A stretch of DNA of 12,663 nucleotides from JBCBXA01 sp039816825. GTDB taxonomy: Bacteria; Pseudomonadota; Alphaproteobacteria; Rhizobiales; Rhizobiaceae. The position numbers and the translations under genes were made by a program. The number at the start of each line of letters is the position of its first letter. The stretch's first letter is position 1. A model generated the notes under the pieces. It made no database searches, had not been told where the DNA came from, and was given only the letters and a program-made list of their open reading frames with translations. Where the stretch lies: the NCBI GenBank assembly GCA_039816825.1, contig JBCBXA010000082.1, positions 1-12,663 of the forward strand, in the 5' to 3' direction. Shown here in pieces: positions 1-8,398 of this stretch.

Positions 1-1
1 G

Positions 2-307
2 TGCCTGAGTTTGTCAGTATGGTCGGTCATGCCCTCCTTGGGGCATTCACCCAGTGTGCTCGAAACCATGCAGGATCATCTGGGAATGGTTGAGCACCAT
101 GGACATTCGCATGGCCATGTAGAGGATTTACTTTGGGCTATGCACGGACATAGCCACGACGTGGCAGACCACGATCATAACACGCCCTTTTTCATTCCAC
201 GAAACAGTGGCCATGCGGTACCTTTGGCCGATGAAACCTGGAATGGGATCGTCGCCAACGCCGCTCCGTCTGTGCACTTCCGAATAGAACGCCCTCCGCG
301 AGCCTGA
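2..307 (+). CDS. histidine-rich small exported protein, 5' end cut by window
   Basis: The frame is open from base 2 and ends at TGA 305-307, so the true start probably lies upstream. The first visible residues (CLSLSVWSVMPSLGHSP) look like the end of a signal peptide or membrane helix followed by a periplasmic segment. A TTG at 11 could be read as a start but has no support. The middle is very rich in His (EHHGHSHGHVED, HGHSHDVADHDH), which is typical of divalent-metal binding. The C-terminal part ends RIERPPRA. The stop lies 57 bases before the HupE/UreJ-like gene in the same orientation, so co-transcription is likely. The metal role is inferred from composition and the neighbour, not from a recognised catalytic domain. 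I cannot name the family with certainty. Confidence 0.6.
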   Translation, partial: CLSLSVWSVMPSLGHSPSVLETMQDHLGMVEHHGHSHGHVEDLLWAMHGHSHDVADHDHNTPFFIPRNSGHAVPLADETWNGIVANAAPSVHFRIERPPRA

Positions 308-340
308 TTGTTCAAGCGCGGCTATCGCGCATGTTCAATC
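306..340 (+). other. weak intercistronic stem-loop
   Basis: GATTG 306-310 pairs with CAATC 336-340, and GCGCG 316-320 pairs with CGCGC 326-330. An internal loop separates the two stems. There is no T tract. It may be a minor mRNA-processing hairpin between the His-rich gene and the HupE-like gene, or chance. Confidence 0.25.
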
Positions 341-364
341 AACACAATTTAGCGGAGTATAACC

Positions 365-1087
365 ATGTACCTCTTCCCCGTGAGGGTCGGGCGCTTATCG
401 TTGCGTCTGGCGCTCCTTCTTCTTCTACCCGTCTTGCTGGTCAGCACGGCGTTGGCCCACGATGTCACACCGGGTGACGCGGGCTACATCCAAGAAATTT
501 TCGGGGTTCACGTCATCCCGTTCATCTATCTCGGCGCAAAGCACATGATAACTGGATACGACCACATTCTGTTTCTGTTGGGCGTGGTTTTCTTTCTCTA
601 TCACATGAAAGACGTGGCAATTTACGTCAGCATCTTCGCTGTCGGCCATTCGGTCACCATGCTTTTGGGGGTGTGGTATGGCTGGGGTATCAACGCGTAC
701 ATCATTGATGCGATCATCGGCTTGTCGGTGGTTTACAAAGCCCTGGACAATTTGGGCATTTATCAAAAGTGGCTTGGCTTTCAGCCGAACACGAAGGTCG
801 CGACACTGGTCTTTGGCCTGTTTCACGGCACTGGTCTGGCTTCCAAAATCATCGAGTATGAAATCGCCGATGACGGGCTTCTCGCCAATCTGCTGGCCTT
901 CAATGTGGGCGTCGAAGTCGGCCAGCTCTTGGCCCTGTTCATCATCCTGATCGTGATGGGCTACTGGCGGCGTAGCCCAAACTTCATGCGGCAGGCAGCC
1001 TACGCCAACTGGATAATGGTCGGTCTGGGCCTGCTGCTCACGTATCAGCAGGTCACGGGATATCTCGGCCTCCACAGCCACGCTTAA
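365..1087 (+). CDS. HupE/UreJ family membrane protein (putative metal permease)
   Basis: This is a 240-residue multi-pass inner-membrane protein. An N-terminal hydrophobic segment ends in TALAHD, like a signal peptide with Ala-x-Ala cleavage. About six membrane helices follow. Conserved family features are visible: GAKHMITGYDHILFLLG near residues 57-73, the GHSVT motif near 98-102, FGLFHGTGLASK near 151-162, and FNVGVEVGQ near 179-187. Embedded His, Asp and Glu residues would suit a metal path. Family members are associated with nickel, cobalt or similar metal uptake, usually by context. The substrate cannot be read here. ATG 365 has GGAG at 354-357 with a 7-base spacing. The His-rich neighbour upstream and the anchored protein 12 bases downstream suggest one transport or assembly unit. 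Confidence 0.88.
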   Translation: MYLFPVRVGRLSLRLALLLLLPVLLVSTALAHDVTPGDAGYIQEIFGVHVIPFIYLGAKHMITGYDHILFLLGVVFFLYHMKDVAIYVSIFAVGHSVTMLLGVWYGWGINAYIIDAIIGLSVVYKALDNLGIYQKWLGFQPNTKVATLVFGLFHGTGLASKIIEYEIADDGLLANLLAFNVGVEVGQLLALFIILIVMGYWRRSPNFMRQAAYANWIMVGLGLLLTYQQVTGYLGLHSHA

Positions 1088-1099
1088 AGGATTGGAAAG

Positions 1100-1714
1100 A
1101 TGCACAACGCACCAAAACCGAAAATCGAAGACTTGCCTACAAAAGCACAGCTTCGGCGTTCTTCAATCATCGCTGCCATCGGCGCAGTTGCCATCGGCAC
1201 TATGGTTTACCTGCCAGCTGAGTATGGACAGGATCCAACCGGTGTGGGCGGGCTACTTGGCCTTACCGAAATGGGTGAGATCAAGCAGCAGCTCGCAAGG
1301 GAGGCTGCGGAAGATGAGATCCTGCACAACGAGGATCAGTCTTCATCGGTGTTTGATGGTATTTTCGACATGTTTGTTTCAAGGGCACAAGCGCAGGAGG
1401 CGTGGACAGACGAGATTGTGTTCACACTGCCTCCGGGAGAGGCAACTGAAATCAAGGCCACAATGGAAGAAGGAGCCACTCTATTCTACCGCTGGACGGC
1501 GGAAGGAGGCCGCATCAACTTTGACCTACATGCCCACGCTGGCGGGGAAAACGTCACCTACGAAAAGGGGCGCGGCCAAACATCCGGCGAAGGCGACTTC
1601 AACACACCCTTTGCCGGAGACCATGGGTGGTTCTGGAGAAACAGGGACACACAAGATGTGACAGTTAGCCTGCAATTGCGCGGCGAATACATTGCCATTG
1701 TGAGAAGCAATTAA
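1100..1714 (+). CDS. single-pass transmembrane-anchored periplasmic protein
   Basis: This is a 204-residue protein of a family often annotated only as transmembrane anchor protein. A short basic cytoplasmic tail (about residues 1-20) precedes one hydrophobic helix (IIAAIGAVAIGTMVYLPAEY, about 23-42). A polar, acidic linker follows (GEIKQQLAREAAEDE). The C-terminal domain (about 100-204) has alternating strands and reads like a beta sandwich (EIVFTLPPGEATEIKATM, GATLFYRWTAEGG, INFDLHAHAGGEN, DVTVSLQLRGEY). There is no catalytic motif. It starts 12 bases after the HupE/UreJ-like stop, with AAAGG at 1086-1090. The spacing and orientation place it in the same operon, so it is probably an accessory subunit. 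Its function is unknown. Confidence 0.75.
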   Translation: MHNAPKPKIEDLPTKAQLRRSSIIAAIGAVAIGTMVYLPAEYGQDPTGVGGLLGLTEMGEIKQQLAREAAEDEILHNEDQSSSVFDGIFDMFVSRAQAQEAWTDEIVFTLPPGEATEIKATMEEGATLFYRWTAEGGRINFDLHAHAGGENVTYEKGRGQTSGEGDFNTPFAGDHGWFWRNRDTQDVTVSLQLRGEYIAIVRSN

Positions 1715-1723
1715 AACAAAGAA

Positions 1724-1750
1724 GCCGTGCATCTAAAGTGGGTGCACGGC
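1724..1750 (+). terminator. stem-loop after the HupE-like operon, possible terminator
   Basis: A perfect 8-bp inverted repeat (GCCGTGCA 1724-1731, TGCACGGC 1743-1750) encloses an 11-base loop and starts 10 bases after the last stop. No T run follows (CCCAAAATTG). It is therefore either a weak intrinsic terminator or a 3' stabilising hairpin. It sits between convergent genes. Confidence 0.5.
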
Positions 1751-1794
1751 CCCAAAATTGCCGTTGAAACAACAAAAGTGAAGGTCCGGAAAGT

Positions 1795-1833
1795 CCGCAT
1801 TGCTGACTTCCGCTTTGAGCCCGTTGTGGACGT
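1795..1833. repeat. GTCCGC-type intergenic repeat, copy 1
   Basis: This lies in the 218-bp gap between the convergent anchored-protein and LysR genes. The stretch aligns with 8531-8570, sharing CCGCA at the left, the core TCCGCTTT and the right end TGGACGT, with one gap and scattered mismatches. No gene is seen in the gap. The short open frame at 1727-1921 has no ribosome site and no recognisable protein. Confidence 0.4.
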
Positions 1834-1932
1834 TTGCGCTGCCCAGTGTTCAGGGACTCTGCTCTTACTCTCTGACGGTCACTTTGGAGAAGGTAATGAT
1901 CAGAGGCTTTCTTCAGCGTGATCCGCTGGCGC

Positions 1933-2793
1933 CTAGCAGACATCAAAGAATGACGCGATGAGCCGCAGGCTTTGCTTTTCCGGCGGCGCGATGAGATAAT
2001 TGTCGAACGTGGCATCCATTTCCTTGAGGCGCACAGTGGTGAGCCGATCGGTGTCGTGGACACTGTTCTCAAGAAGAATGCCTACCCCCAATCCGTGCAG
2101 TACCGCCTCTTTCATCATAGCAAATGTGGTGATTTTCATGAGCCTTGGCACGTCAATCCCAAGATCTGCGACGGCCTTAAAGAAAACGCGCTGAGTCAAA
2201 GAACCGTCTTCGGGCACCACGATAACATGCTCGACAAGTTGCCTTAGGGAGATGGTTTTGCGGCTGGCGAGGGGGTGATCCTTGGACATAAGCGCGCAAT
2301 AGCGGACAGTCTCGATCTTGAGGGCGCGCATCCCTTCGCTGATCAAGGGATCGGTGACGAAGGCCAGATCGACGGACTTGCTGCTCAGGGCTTCCATGTT
2401 CTGCGTCCAGTTCATGAGTGTGAAATCGATGCGGACATTTGGATAGCGCGCATTGTAGCGAGCGATCACGGGCAATGCAGGCCGCGGCGCCGTTGCCGTG
2501 ATTGTCAGATGACCGGTTTTCAGGCCCGTATAGTTGGTCACCCGCTCCTGAAAGGCGCTGTTGGTGTCGGCAAGGCGCTCGGCAATTTCAAACAATTCGT
2601 GGCCCGCAGGGGTCAGCTCCAACCCACCGCGCCGACGTATCAACAGCGAGCCACCAATGATGCGCTCAAGATTGGAAACGTGCTGTGTCACCGATGACTG
2701 GCTCACCCCCAATTGTTTCGCCGCCTTGGAAAAACTGCGCTCGCGAGCGGCTTGGGCAAATGCCATAATTTGATAAGGGCTTGGTTTTTCCAT
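1933..2793 (-). CDS. LysR-type transcriptional regulator of the ABC operon
   Basis: From the start MEKPSPYQI the protein is 286 residues, a normal LysR length. The N-terminal winged helix-turn-helix (about residues 5-65) shows AFAQAARERSFSKAAKQLGV, SQSSVTQHVSNLE and LELTPAGHELF. The remaining part is the periplasmic-binding-fold effector domain, with VDLAFVTDP and the typical HGLGVGILLE segment near the end. The frame is open further upstream to a GTG at 2898, or an ATG at 2889. That extension (LAQPPGEPDHAAPRSPTQ) looks unlike a LysR N-terminus, so ATG 2793 is preferred, although no good Shine-Dalgarno sequence precedes it. It is divergent from the ABC operon across about 174 bp, the standard layout for a LysR controlling its neighbour. 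The co-inducer is probably the transported solute or its product (inference). Confidence 0.88.
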   Translation of the reverse strand: MEKPSPYQIMAFAQAARERSFSKAAKQLGVSQSSVTQHVSNLERIIGGSLLIRRRGGLELTPAGHELFEIAERLADTNSAFQERVTNYTGLKTGHLTITATAPRPALPVIARYNARYPNVRIDFTLMNWTQNMEALSSKSVDLAFVTDPLISEGMRALKIETVRYCALMSKDHPLASRKTISLRQLVEHVIVVPEDGSLTQRVFFKAVADLGIDVPRLMKITTFAMMKEAVLHGLGVGILLENSVHDTDRLTTVRLKEMDATFDNYLIAPPEKQSLRLIASFFDVC

Positions 2794-2902
2794 GGTTTTT
2801 GGGCGCAATTTGTCTTGGGTCGGGCTTCGCGGAGCCGCATGATCAGGCTCACCTGGCGGCTGGGCTAAGGCCAAACCGTTAGCGTACATTAGCTGCACTT
2901 AT

Positions 2903-2922
2903 ATGACGTCACACCAGTGTAA
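2903..2922. promoter_or_regulatory. candidate LysR operator in the divergent promoter region
   Basis: The lysR-ABC gap holds a perfect TGACGTCA palindrome (2904-2911). It overlaps a T-N12-A dyad with arms ACAC (2911-2914) and GTGT (2917-2920). LysR proteins usually bind imperfect dyads of the T-N11-A type, so this fits loosely. No convincing -35/-10 pair was found. Confidence 0.3.
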
Positions 2923-2967
2923 ACTATGCTTCCTAGCCTCTGTGTATGAAATTGCGGAGGGGATGCC

Positions 2968-4154
<1,187 letters not shown>

Positions 4155-4155
<1 letters not shown>

Positions 4156-5087
4156 TGGCCGGTCAGGCCAATACCTCCCGAGTGCACTTGTGGTTCGCCG
4201 GACCTGCGATCCTTTTGATGTTCGTCATCCTGATTGTGCCGATCTTCATCGCCGCCGGTCTAAGCTTCACCAATTACTCGTTGGGCAATAGCGGAGCCCA
4301 ATTTGTCGGCCTTGAGAATTACGAGCGTATCTTCACCCGCTCAACATATGAGAAGATGTTCATCGCCACCTTCACCTATGTTGGCGTGGTGGTACCCCTG
4401 ACGGTCGGCCTCGGCCTCGGCGCAGCGCTTCTGATCAACTCAGTTACCCGCTTCGGAGATCTTTACAAGACCATCTATTTTCTGCCCGTTATGGCCGCGC
4501 TGCTCGCCATGGCGATCGTCTGGGAGTTTGCCCTCCATCCCACCATCGGGATCGTCAATGCCACCCTGACGCGCGGCTGCGGCACCTTTCTGGAGGGGTG
4601 GGCCTGGTACGCCCAGGGCTGTGAGCGAACTTTTCCTCTTTGGCTCACCGACCGGGATTACGCCATTTGGACCGTCGCCTTCATTGGTGTTTGGCAGGGC
4701 TTTGGCTTCAACATGGTGCTCTACCTTGCCGGGCTGACATCCATCCCACGTGAACTCTACCATGCCGCCGAAATGGACGGCGCGAAATCCGGTTGGGAGC
4801 GGTTCAGGCTGGTGACCTGGCCCATGCTGGGGCCCACAACTGTCTTCGTGGTCACGATATCCTGCATCCGGTCGTTCCAAGTTTTTGACACCGTCGAAGC
4901 CTTTTACCCCCAAGGGGGCGGCCCGGGAAAATCGGTCTTCGTAATGATGTTTGCGATCTACGAAAAGGCGATCCAACAAAATCTCATGGGCATTGGCGCA
5001 GCGATCACAGTCGTGTTCCTGGCGTTCGTCATGGCTCTAACCCTCGTCCAGCGCTGGCTGGTGGAACGAAGGGTGCATTATTCATGA
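4155..5087 (+). CDS. ABC transporter permease (MalF/UgpA-like)
   Basis: This is a 310-residue inner-membrane subunit with about six helices. The first (about 13-36) is LWFAGPAILLMFVILIVPIF. The EAA loop that docks on the ATPase is clear at about 201-224 (LYHAAEMDGAKSGWERFRLV). A loop of about 30 residues (138-168), probably periplasmic, carries two cysteines (C142, C156) and is larger than in a minimal MalF-type core. ATG 4155 overlaps the ATPase stop (TGATG). A GTG directly before it (4152) is an equally possible start and adds one residue. Such overlap implies translational coupling. The family (binding-protein-dependent CUT1 sugar and glycerol-phosphate permeases) is firm; the substrate is not. 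Confidence 0.92.
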
Positions 5088-5347
5088 CCGACGCAGCAAT
5101 GACCTCTCAACCAGTTGTATCCGACCAGAAAGGTGCGCGATCCGATAGCTCATCCATGAGCTGGTCCAGCCGGGAAGCGCTTAAGCATGCGGTCCTGATT
5201 GTGGGGGCCATCATCGTCCTTTTGCCCTTCTACGTTATGGTTTCCTATTCGTTTAAGGGACCGTCCGAGATCATGCAGCAGACCGGCGGGTTCTTTGGCA
5301 GCCAAGAGCTGTTCCGCGATGATTTCTGCGTAAAGCTGGGCAATTAA
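5084..5347 (+). CDS. N-terminal fragment of the MalG-like permease
   Basis: These 87 residues comprise a polar cytoplasmic tail (1-33), one membrane helix (about 35-54, AVLIVGAIIVLLPFYVMVSY) and the start of a periplasmic loop ending FCVKLGN. The SFKGPSEIM stretch after the helix is typical of helix 1 exit in MalG-type permeases. The stop removes helices 2-6. C82 probably belongs with C92, which is encoded just past the stop. It is translated by coupling to the upstream permease (ATGA overlap). Confidence 0.7.
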   Translation: MTDAAMTSQPVVSDQKGARSDSSSMSWSSREALKHAVLIVGAIIVLLPFYVMVSYSFKGPSEIMQQTGGFFGSQELFRDDFCVKLGN

Positions 5348-5359
5348 CCGGAAGACTGC

Positions 5360-6043
5360 ATGGTTCGCCCCATCGTCTACAATTACAGCACCGCCTTCGA
5401 AAAAGCGCCTCTGGTGCGGTACCTTTTGAACGGCGTGATCGTCACCGCGTCGATCTTCTTCATCCAGGTGCTGGTGGCTCTGCCATGCGCCTATGCCTTG
5501 TCAAAATTGCGCTGGTGGGGCCGCGAGGCGGTGTTTGCGCTGGTTCTGTTCTGCCTTTTAATACCGGTCCACGCCATTGCGCTGCCGCTTTACATCATGT
5601 TGTCCAAGGTGGGGCTGACTAACACTTATGCGGCGCTGATAGTCCCTTGGACGATATCGGTGTTTGGCATTTTCTTAATGCGCCAATTCTTCATGACTGT
5701 TCCTGACGATCTGATAGACGCCGCGCGCATGGACGGCATGAGCGAATTCTCCATCGTGTGGAACGTCATGCTGCCAGTTGCCGTGCCGGCGCTCCTTGCC
5801 TTCGCCATCTTCTCGGTGGTGGCCCACTGGAACGACTATTTCTGGCCGCGCATCGTCATCACCGGCAATCGCGACCTATTCACGCCGCCACTCGGCCTAC
5901 GCGAATTCAAAGGTGACGCGGATGGTGACAATTTCGGGCCCATGATGGCGACGGCGGTGGTGATCGTCACGCCGCTCATCGTGGCGTTTCTCATAGCGCA
6001 ACGACGCTTCATCGAAGGGATCACGCTGTCCGGTATGAAATAG
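5360..6043 (+). CDS. C-terminal part of the MalG-like permease, possible reinitiation product
   Basis: These 227 residues contain helices 2-6 and the EAA loop DLIDAARMDGMSEFSIV (about 117-133), followed by the standard HWNDYFWP segment and the MalG-like end RRFIEGITLSGMK. Translation could restart at ATG 5360, 12 bases past the TAA, where GGAAG at 5350-5354 gives a 5-base spacing. Such a product would have to place its N-terminus in the periplasm. Whether it assembles with the N-terminal piece cannot be judged from sequence. Confidence 0.75.
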   Translation: MVRPIVYNYSTAFEKAPLVRYLLNGVIVTASIFFIQVLVALPCAYALSKLRWWGREAVFALVLFCLLIPVHAIALPLYIMLSKVGLTNTYAALIVPWTISVFGIFLMRQFFMTVPDDLIDAARMDGMSEFSIVWNVMLPVAVPALLAFAIFSVVAHWNDYFWPRIVITGNRDLFTPPLGLREFKGDADGDNFGPMMATAVVIVTPLIVAFLIAQRRFIEGITLSGMK

Positions 6044-6057
6044 GGGCAGCGAAAGAA

Positions 6058-6091
6058 TTGCCCGGGCACTTCCAGTAGGAGGCCCGGGCAA
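6058..6091 (+). other. strong intercistronic stem-loop before the binding-protein gene
   Basis: A perfect 10-bp inverted repeat (TTGCCCGGGC 6058-6067, GCCCGGGCAA 6082-6091) has a 14-base loop, in the 124-bp gap between permease and binding protein. No T run follows, so full termination is unlikely. It could protect or process the mRNA so that the binding protein is made at a different level from the membrane subunits. Confidence 0.6.
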
Positions 6092-6167
6092 AACCGGAAC
6101 GGGAAAGTTTGGCGACCCACCGTTCCGCAACCGCCGGCAGGACGCACGGCAATTCAGGGAGTGTTTC

Positions 6168-7448
6168 ATGAAAACCGCCATTACCGCAATCGGGGCCAGC
6201 CTCGCGCTTGCACTTTCCACGTCTGTTGCCTTTGCGGCTGACGAGAAAGTGACCATCGAGTTCGCCTACCCCTACAGCCATCTGTTTGATGTGACCTATC
6301 AGGCCATCATGCCAAAGTTCAACGAAGCGCACCCCAATATCGAAGTGAAGTTCCGCGCGACGTATGAGTCTTATGAAGACGGCACCAACACTATTCTGCG
6401 CGAAGCTGTTGCAGGCAATTTGCCGGATGTAACTATGCAGGGTCTCAACCGGCAGGCGATCCTTGTCGAAAAGGGCATCGCCAAGTCGCTGGAGCCATTC
6501 ATTGCGCAAGAAGCTGACTTTGCAAAAGACGGCTACCACAAAGCCATGCTCGATCTGGGCACGTTTGATGGTGACGTGTATGGCCTGCCATTCTCCATCT
6601 CGTTGCCGGTCGGCTACTATAACATGGAAGTTATGGAGAAAGCGGGTATCACTTCCGCTGATCAGCTTCCAACCACGTGGGATCAAGTAGTCGAAACCTG
6701 CGGCAAGCTGCGGGAAGCTGGTGTGAAGAACCCCATGTTTTGGGGCTGGAACATCACCGGTAACTGGTTTCTTCAAGCGCTAATGTGGAGCCAAGACAAG
6801 CCGACCGTTATGGGGGCCGACTTCCAGCTTGATACCGAAGAGGGCCTGACGGCACTCAACACTATGAACGGCATCTTTGATGGCTGCGAAATGCAGAACC
6901 TCGAATGGAAGGCCGCCCTTGCATCTTTCTCCGCTGGCGAGATTGGTATGATGTTTTGGTCGACTTCGGCCGTCGGCGCAGTTGAGCGAGCCATGGGCGA
7001 CTTTACTCTCGTAACCAACGAGTTTCCGGGCATCGAGGCATCAGGTCCCATGGGTCTACCAGCTGGCGGAAATTCGGCTCTATTGACTTCGACATCCGAT
7101 GATCCGGCCGTTTTGGACGCATCCTGGAAATGGCTCAAATTCATCACGTCAGGTGAAGGCGCGGCGGACGTCGCCCGCACGACGGGCTACATGCCGCCGA
7201 ACCAGGCCGCAAACGAAATCATTCTCGCTGATTTCTACGCCCAGAATCCGGCCAAAGCGACGGCTGTGCGTCAATTGCCACTTCTGCGCGAATGGCAGGC
7301 GTATCCTGGCGACAATGGCTTGGCCGCAACCCAGGTCATTTATGACGGCCTCGAGTCGATCGTCACCGGCGAACAGGATGACATGGAAGAGTTGCAGGAA
7401 GAGCTCAACGAAGAAGTTCAGGACCTGCTGCCAGCTTCCGGTTCGTAA
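6168..7448 (+). CDS. ABC transporter substrate-binding protein (UgpB/MalE-like, SBP family 1)
   Basis: This is a 426-residue periplasmic solute receptor. The signal peptide MKTAITAIGASLALALSTSVAFA is followed by mature ADEKVTIEF. The family-1 pattern is clear: PKFNEAHPNIEVKF, then ILREAVAGNLPDVTMQGLNRQ, then YGLPFSISLPVGYYNMEVMEKAGI, then a Trp-rich stretch (FWGWNITGNWF) that would line the binding cleft. There are two cysteines (C178, C240). The C-terminus ends in an unusual acidic tail (EQDDMEELQEELNEEVQD). The start is supported by AGGGAG at 6156-6161. Unlike many ABC operons, the binding protein comes after the permeases. UgpB-like folds bind sugars or glycerol phosphates. The specificity here is open, and the downstream phosphoesterase hints at a phosphodiester. 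Confidence 0.93.
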   Translation: MKTAITAIGASLALALSTSVAFAADEKVTIEFAYPYSHLFDVTYQAIMPKFNEAHPNIEVKFRATYESYEDGTNTILREAVAGNLPDVTMQGLNRQAILVEKGIAKSLEPFIAQEADFAKDGYHKAMLDLGTFDGDVYGLPFSISLPVGYYNMEVMEKAGITSADQLPTTWDQVVETCGKLREAGVKNPMFWGWNITGNWFLQALMWSQDKPTVMGADFQLDTEEGLTALNTMNGIFDGCEMQNLEWKAALASFSAGEIGMMFWSTSAVGAVERAMGDFTLVTNEFPGIEASGPMGLPAGGNSALLTSTSDDPAVLDASWKWLKFITSGEGAADVARTTGYMPPNQAANEIILADFYAQNPAKATAVRQLPLLREWQAYPGDNGLAATQVIYDGLESIVTGEQDDMEELQEELNEEVQDLLPASGS

Positions 7449-7474
7449 CGAGCCGAAGCAGTTCCGGGCAAGTT

Positions 7475-7504
7475 CGGGGCGCGGTTTAGGGGCGCCGCGT
7501 CCCG
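7475..7504 (+). terminator. GC-rich stem-loop after the binding-protein gene
   Basis: A 10-bp stem (7475-7484 with 7495-7504, including one G-U pair) has a 10-base loop and begins 26 bases after the stop. The tail TTCATTCTC is only moderately T-rich. It may be a partial terminator or 3' stabiliser that makes the binding-protein message more abundant than the downstream hydrolase message. Confidence 0.5.
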
Positions 7505-7573
7505 TTCATTCTCAGGTCTTCCAACTTGAATGTAATCCAGCATGGCCGATGAAAGACTTTCGGGGGGACGCTC

Positions 7574-8398
7574 ATGAAACTCATCCAACTCACCGACATC
7601 CACCTGACCAAAAAGGGCGACACGATCGCCGGGCGCGATCCCAACGCCAATTTTGAGCGGGCCCTGGCCCACGCCCTTTCGCACCATCCAGATGCCGAGC
7701 GGCTCATCATAACGGGCGATCTTTCGGACTGGGGGGAGGAGGAGGATTATCGTTTGCTGAGCAAAATTATCGAGCGCCTCGAAAAGCCGGTGGAGCTTAT
7801 GATCGGCAACCACGATGATCGATCAACGTTCCTTAGGACGTTTCCTGACCTCGAGGGTGAAGGAGGCTTCGTCCACCGAACCTTTCCGCTAACGGTAGGC
7901 ACGGGCATTGCGCTTGATACCTGGGGTCCAAAAAGCCATGCCGGTTACTTTTGCGAACAGCGGGCAAGTTGGCTAGATAAAACTCTGTCGACGCTATCCG
8001 GCGATGCGTGGCTGTTCATGCACCACAATCCCGTTCCGACCGGTATCGGGCCGATGGATGAAATCATGCTTCTCGACCACGACAGATTCGCAGATGCGAT
8101 AGGCAGCCACGCCTCAAAAATTCGTCATATCTTCCACGGTCATTGCCATTTGCCACTTAACGGTTCTTTGCGCGGGGTGCCGTTCTCGGCTCCTCGGGGC
8201 ACCAACCATGCGGGATGGCCAACTTACGGTGCCGAACGCTTGCTCAGCGGCTCGGACCTACCCGAGAGCTATGCCGTGATCATGGCGAGCGAGCGGTCAA
8301 CCATGGTTTGCATGGTGGAATATGGCTATGACGGGGAAATCCGCCACGAAGGGTCGCCAGCTTATGAGGATTGGGACAAGCTGACGATGATACGGTGA
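7574..8398 (+). CDS. metallophosphoesterase, class III cyclic nucleotide/glycerophosphodiester phosphodiesterase-like (CpdA/GpdQ family)
   Basis: This is a 274-residue hydrolase with the full two-metal site of the calcineurin-like family: D8 and H10 (TDIHL), D49 (TGDLSD), N79-H80 (IGNHDD), H150-H151 (MHHNP), and H190 with H192 (HGHCHL). The close spacing and the GNHDD and GHCH forms match CpdA, Rv0805 and GpdQ relatives, which cleave cyclic nucleotides or glycerophosphodiesters. There is no signal peptide, so it acts in the cytoplasm, where imported solute arrives. GGGGGGA at 7562-7568 supports ATG 7574. It is the last gene of the ABC operon, 125 bases after the binding protein. That position suggests it processes the transported molecule rather than signalling cAMP, but both remain possible. 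Confidence 0.88.
   Translation: MKLIQLTDIHLTKKGDTIAGRDPNANFERALAHALSHHPDAERLIITGDLSDWGEEEDYRLLSKIIERLEKPVELMIGNHDDRSTFLRTFPDLEGEGGFVHRTFPLTVGTGIALDTWGPKSHAGYFCEQRASWLDKTLSTLSGDAWLFMHHNPVPTGIGPMDEIMLLDHDRFADAIGSHASKIRHIFHGHCHLPLNGSLRGVPFSAPRGTNHAGWPTYGAERLLSGSDLPESYAVIMASERSTMVCMVEYGYDGEIRHEGSPAYEDWDKLTMIR

Larger units (their letters stand above)
5084..6043 (+). pseudogene. ABC transporter permease (MalG/UgpE-like) interrupted by in-frame TAA
   Basis: Reading through one stop codon (TAA 5345-5347) gives one continuous protein of about 319 codons in a single frame, a normal length for a MalG/UgpE permease. The codons around the stop read V K L G N [stop] P E D C M V R P. This falls in the periplasmic loop between helix 1 and helix 2, so neither half alone is a full permease. 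A single base change at this codon would restore a sense codon (for example CAA, GAA or AAA). Everything else in the frame, including the EAA loop and the C-terminus, looks intact. This points to a recent nonsense mutation, a sequencing error or a tolerated split. The two halves are given separately below. ATG 5084 overlaps the previous stop (ATGA). Confidence 0.75.

Noticed and set aside
425..1105. Long - strand open frame antisense to the HupE/UreJ gene
   Set aside because: It mirrors a clearly coding + strand gene, has no recognisable domain or ribosome site, and shows mixed composition without membrane or enzyme pattern.
2794..2898. Longer LysR start at GTG 2898
   Set aside because: The added residues do not resemble a LysR N-terminus, and the start would leave only 69 bp for two divergent promoters.
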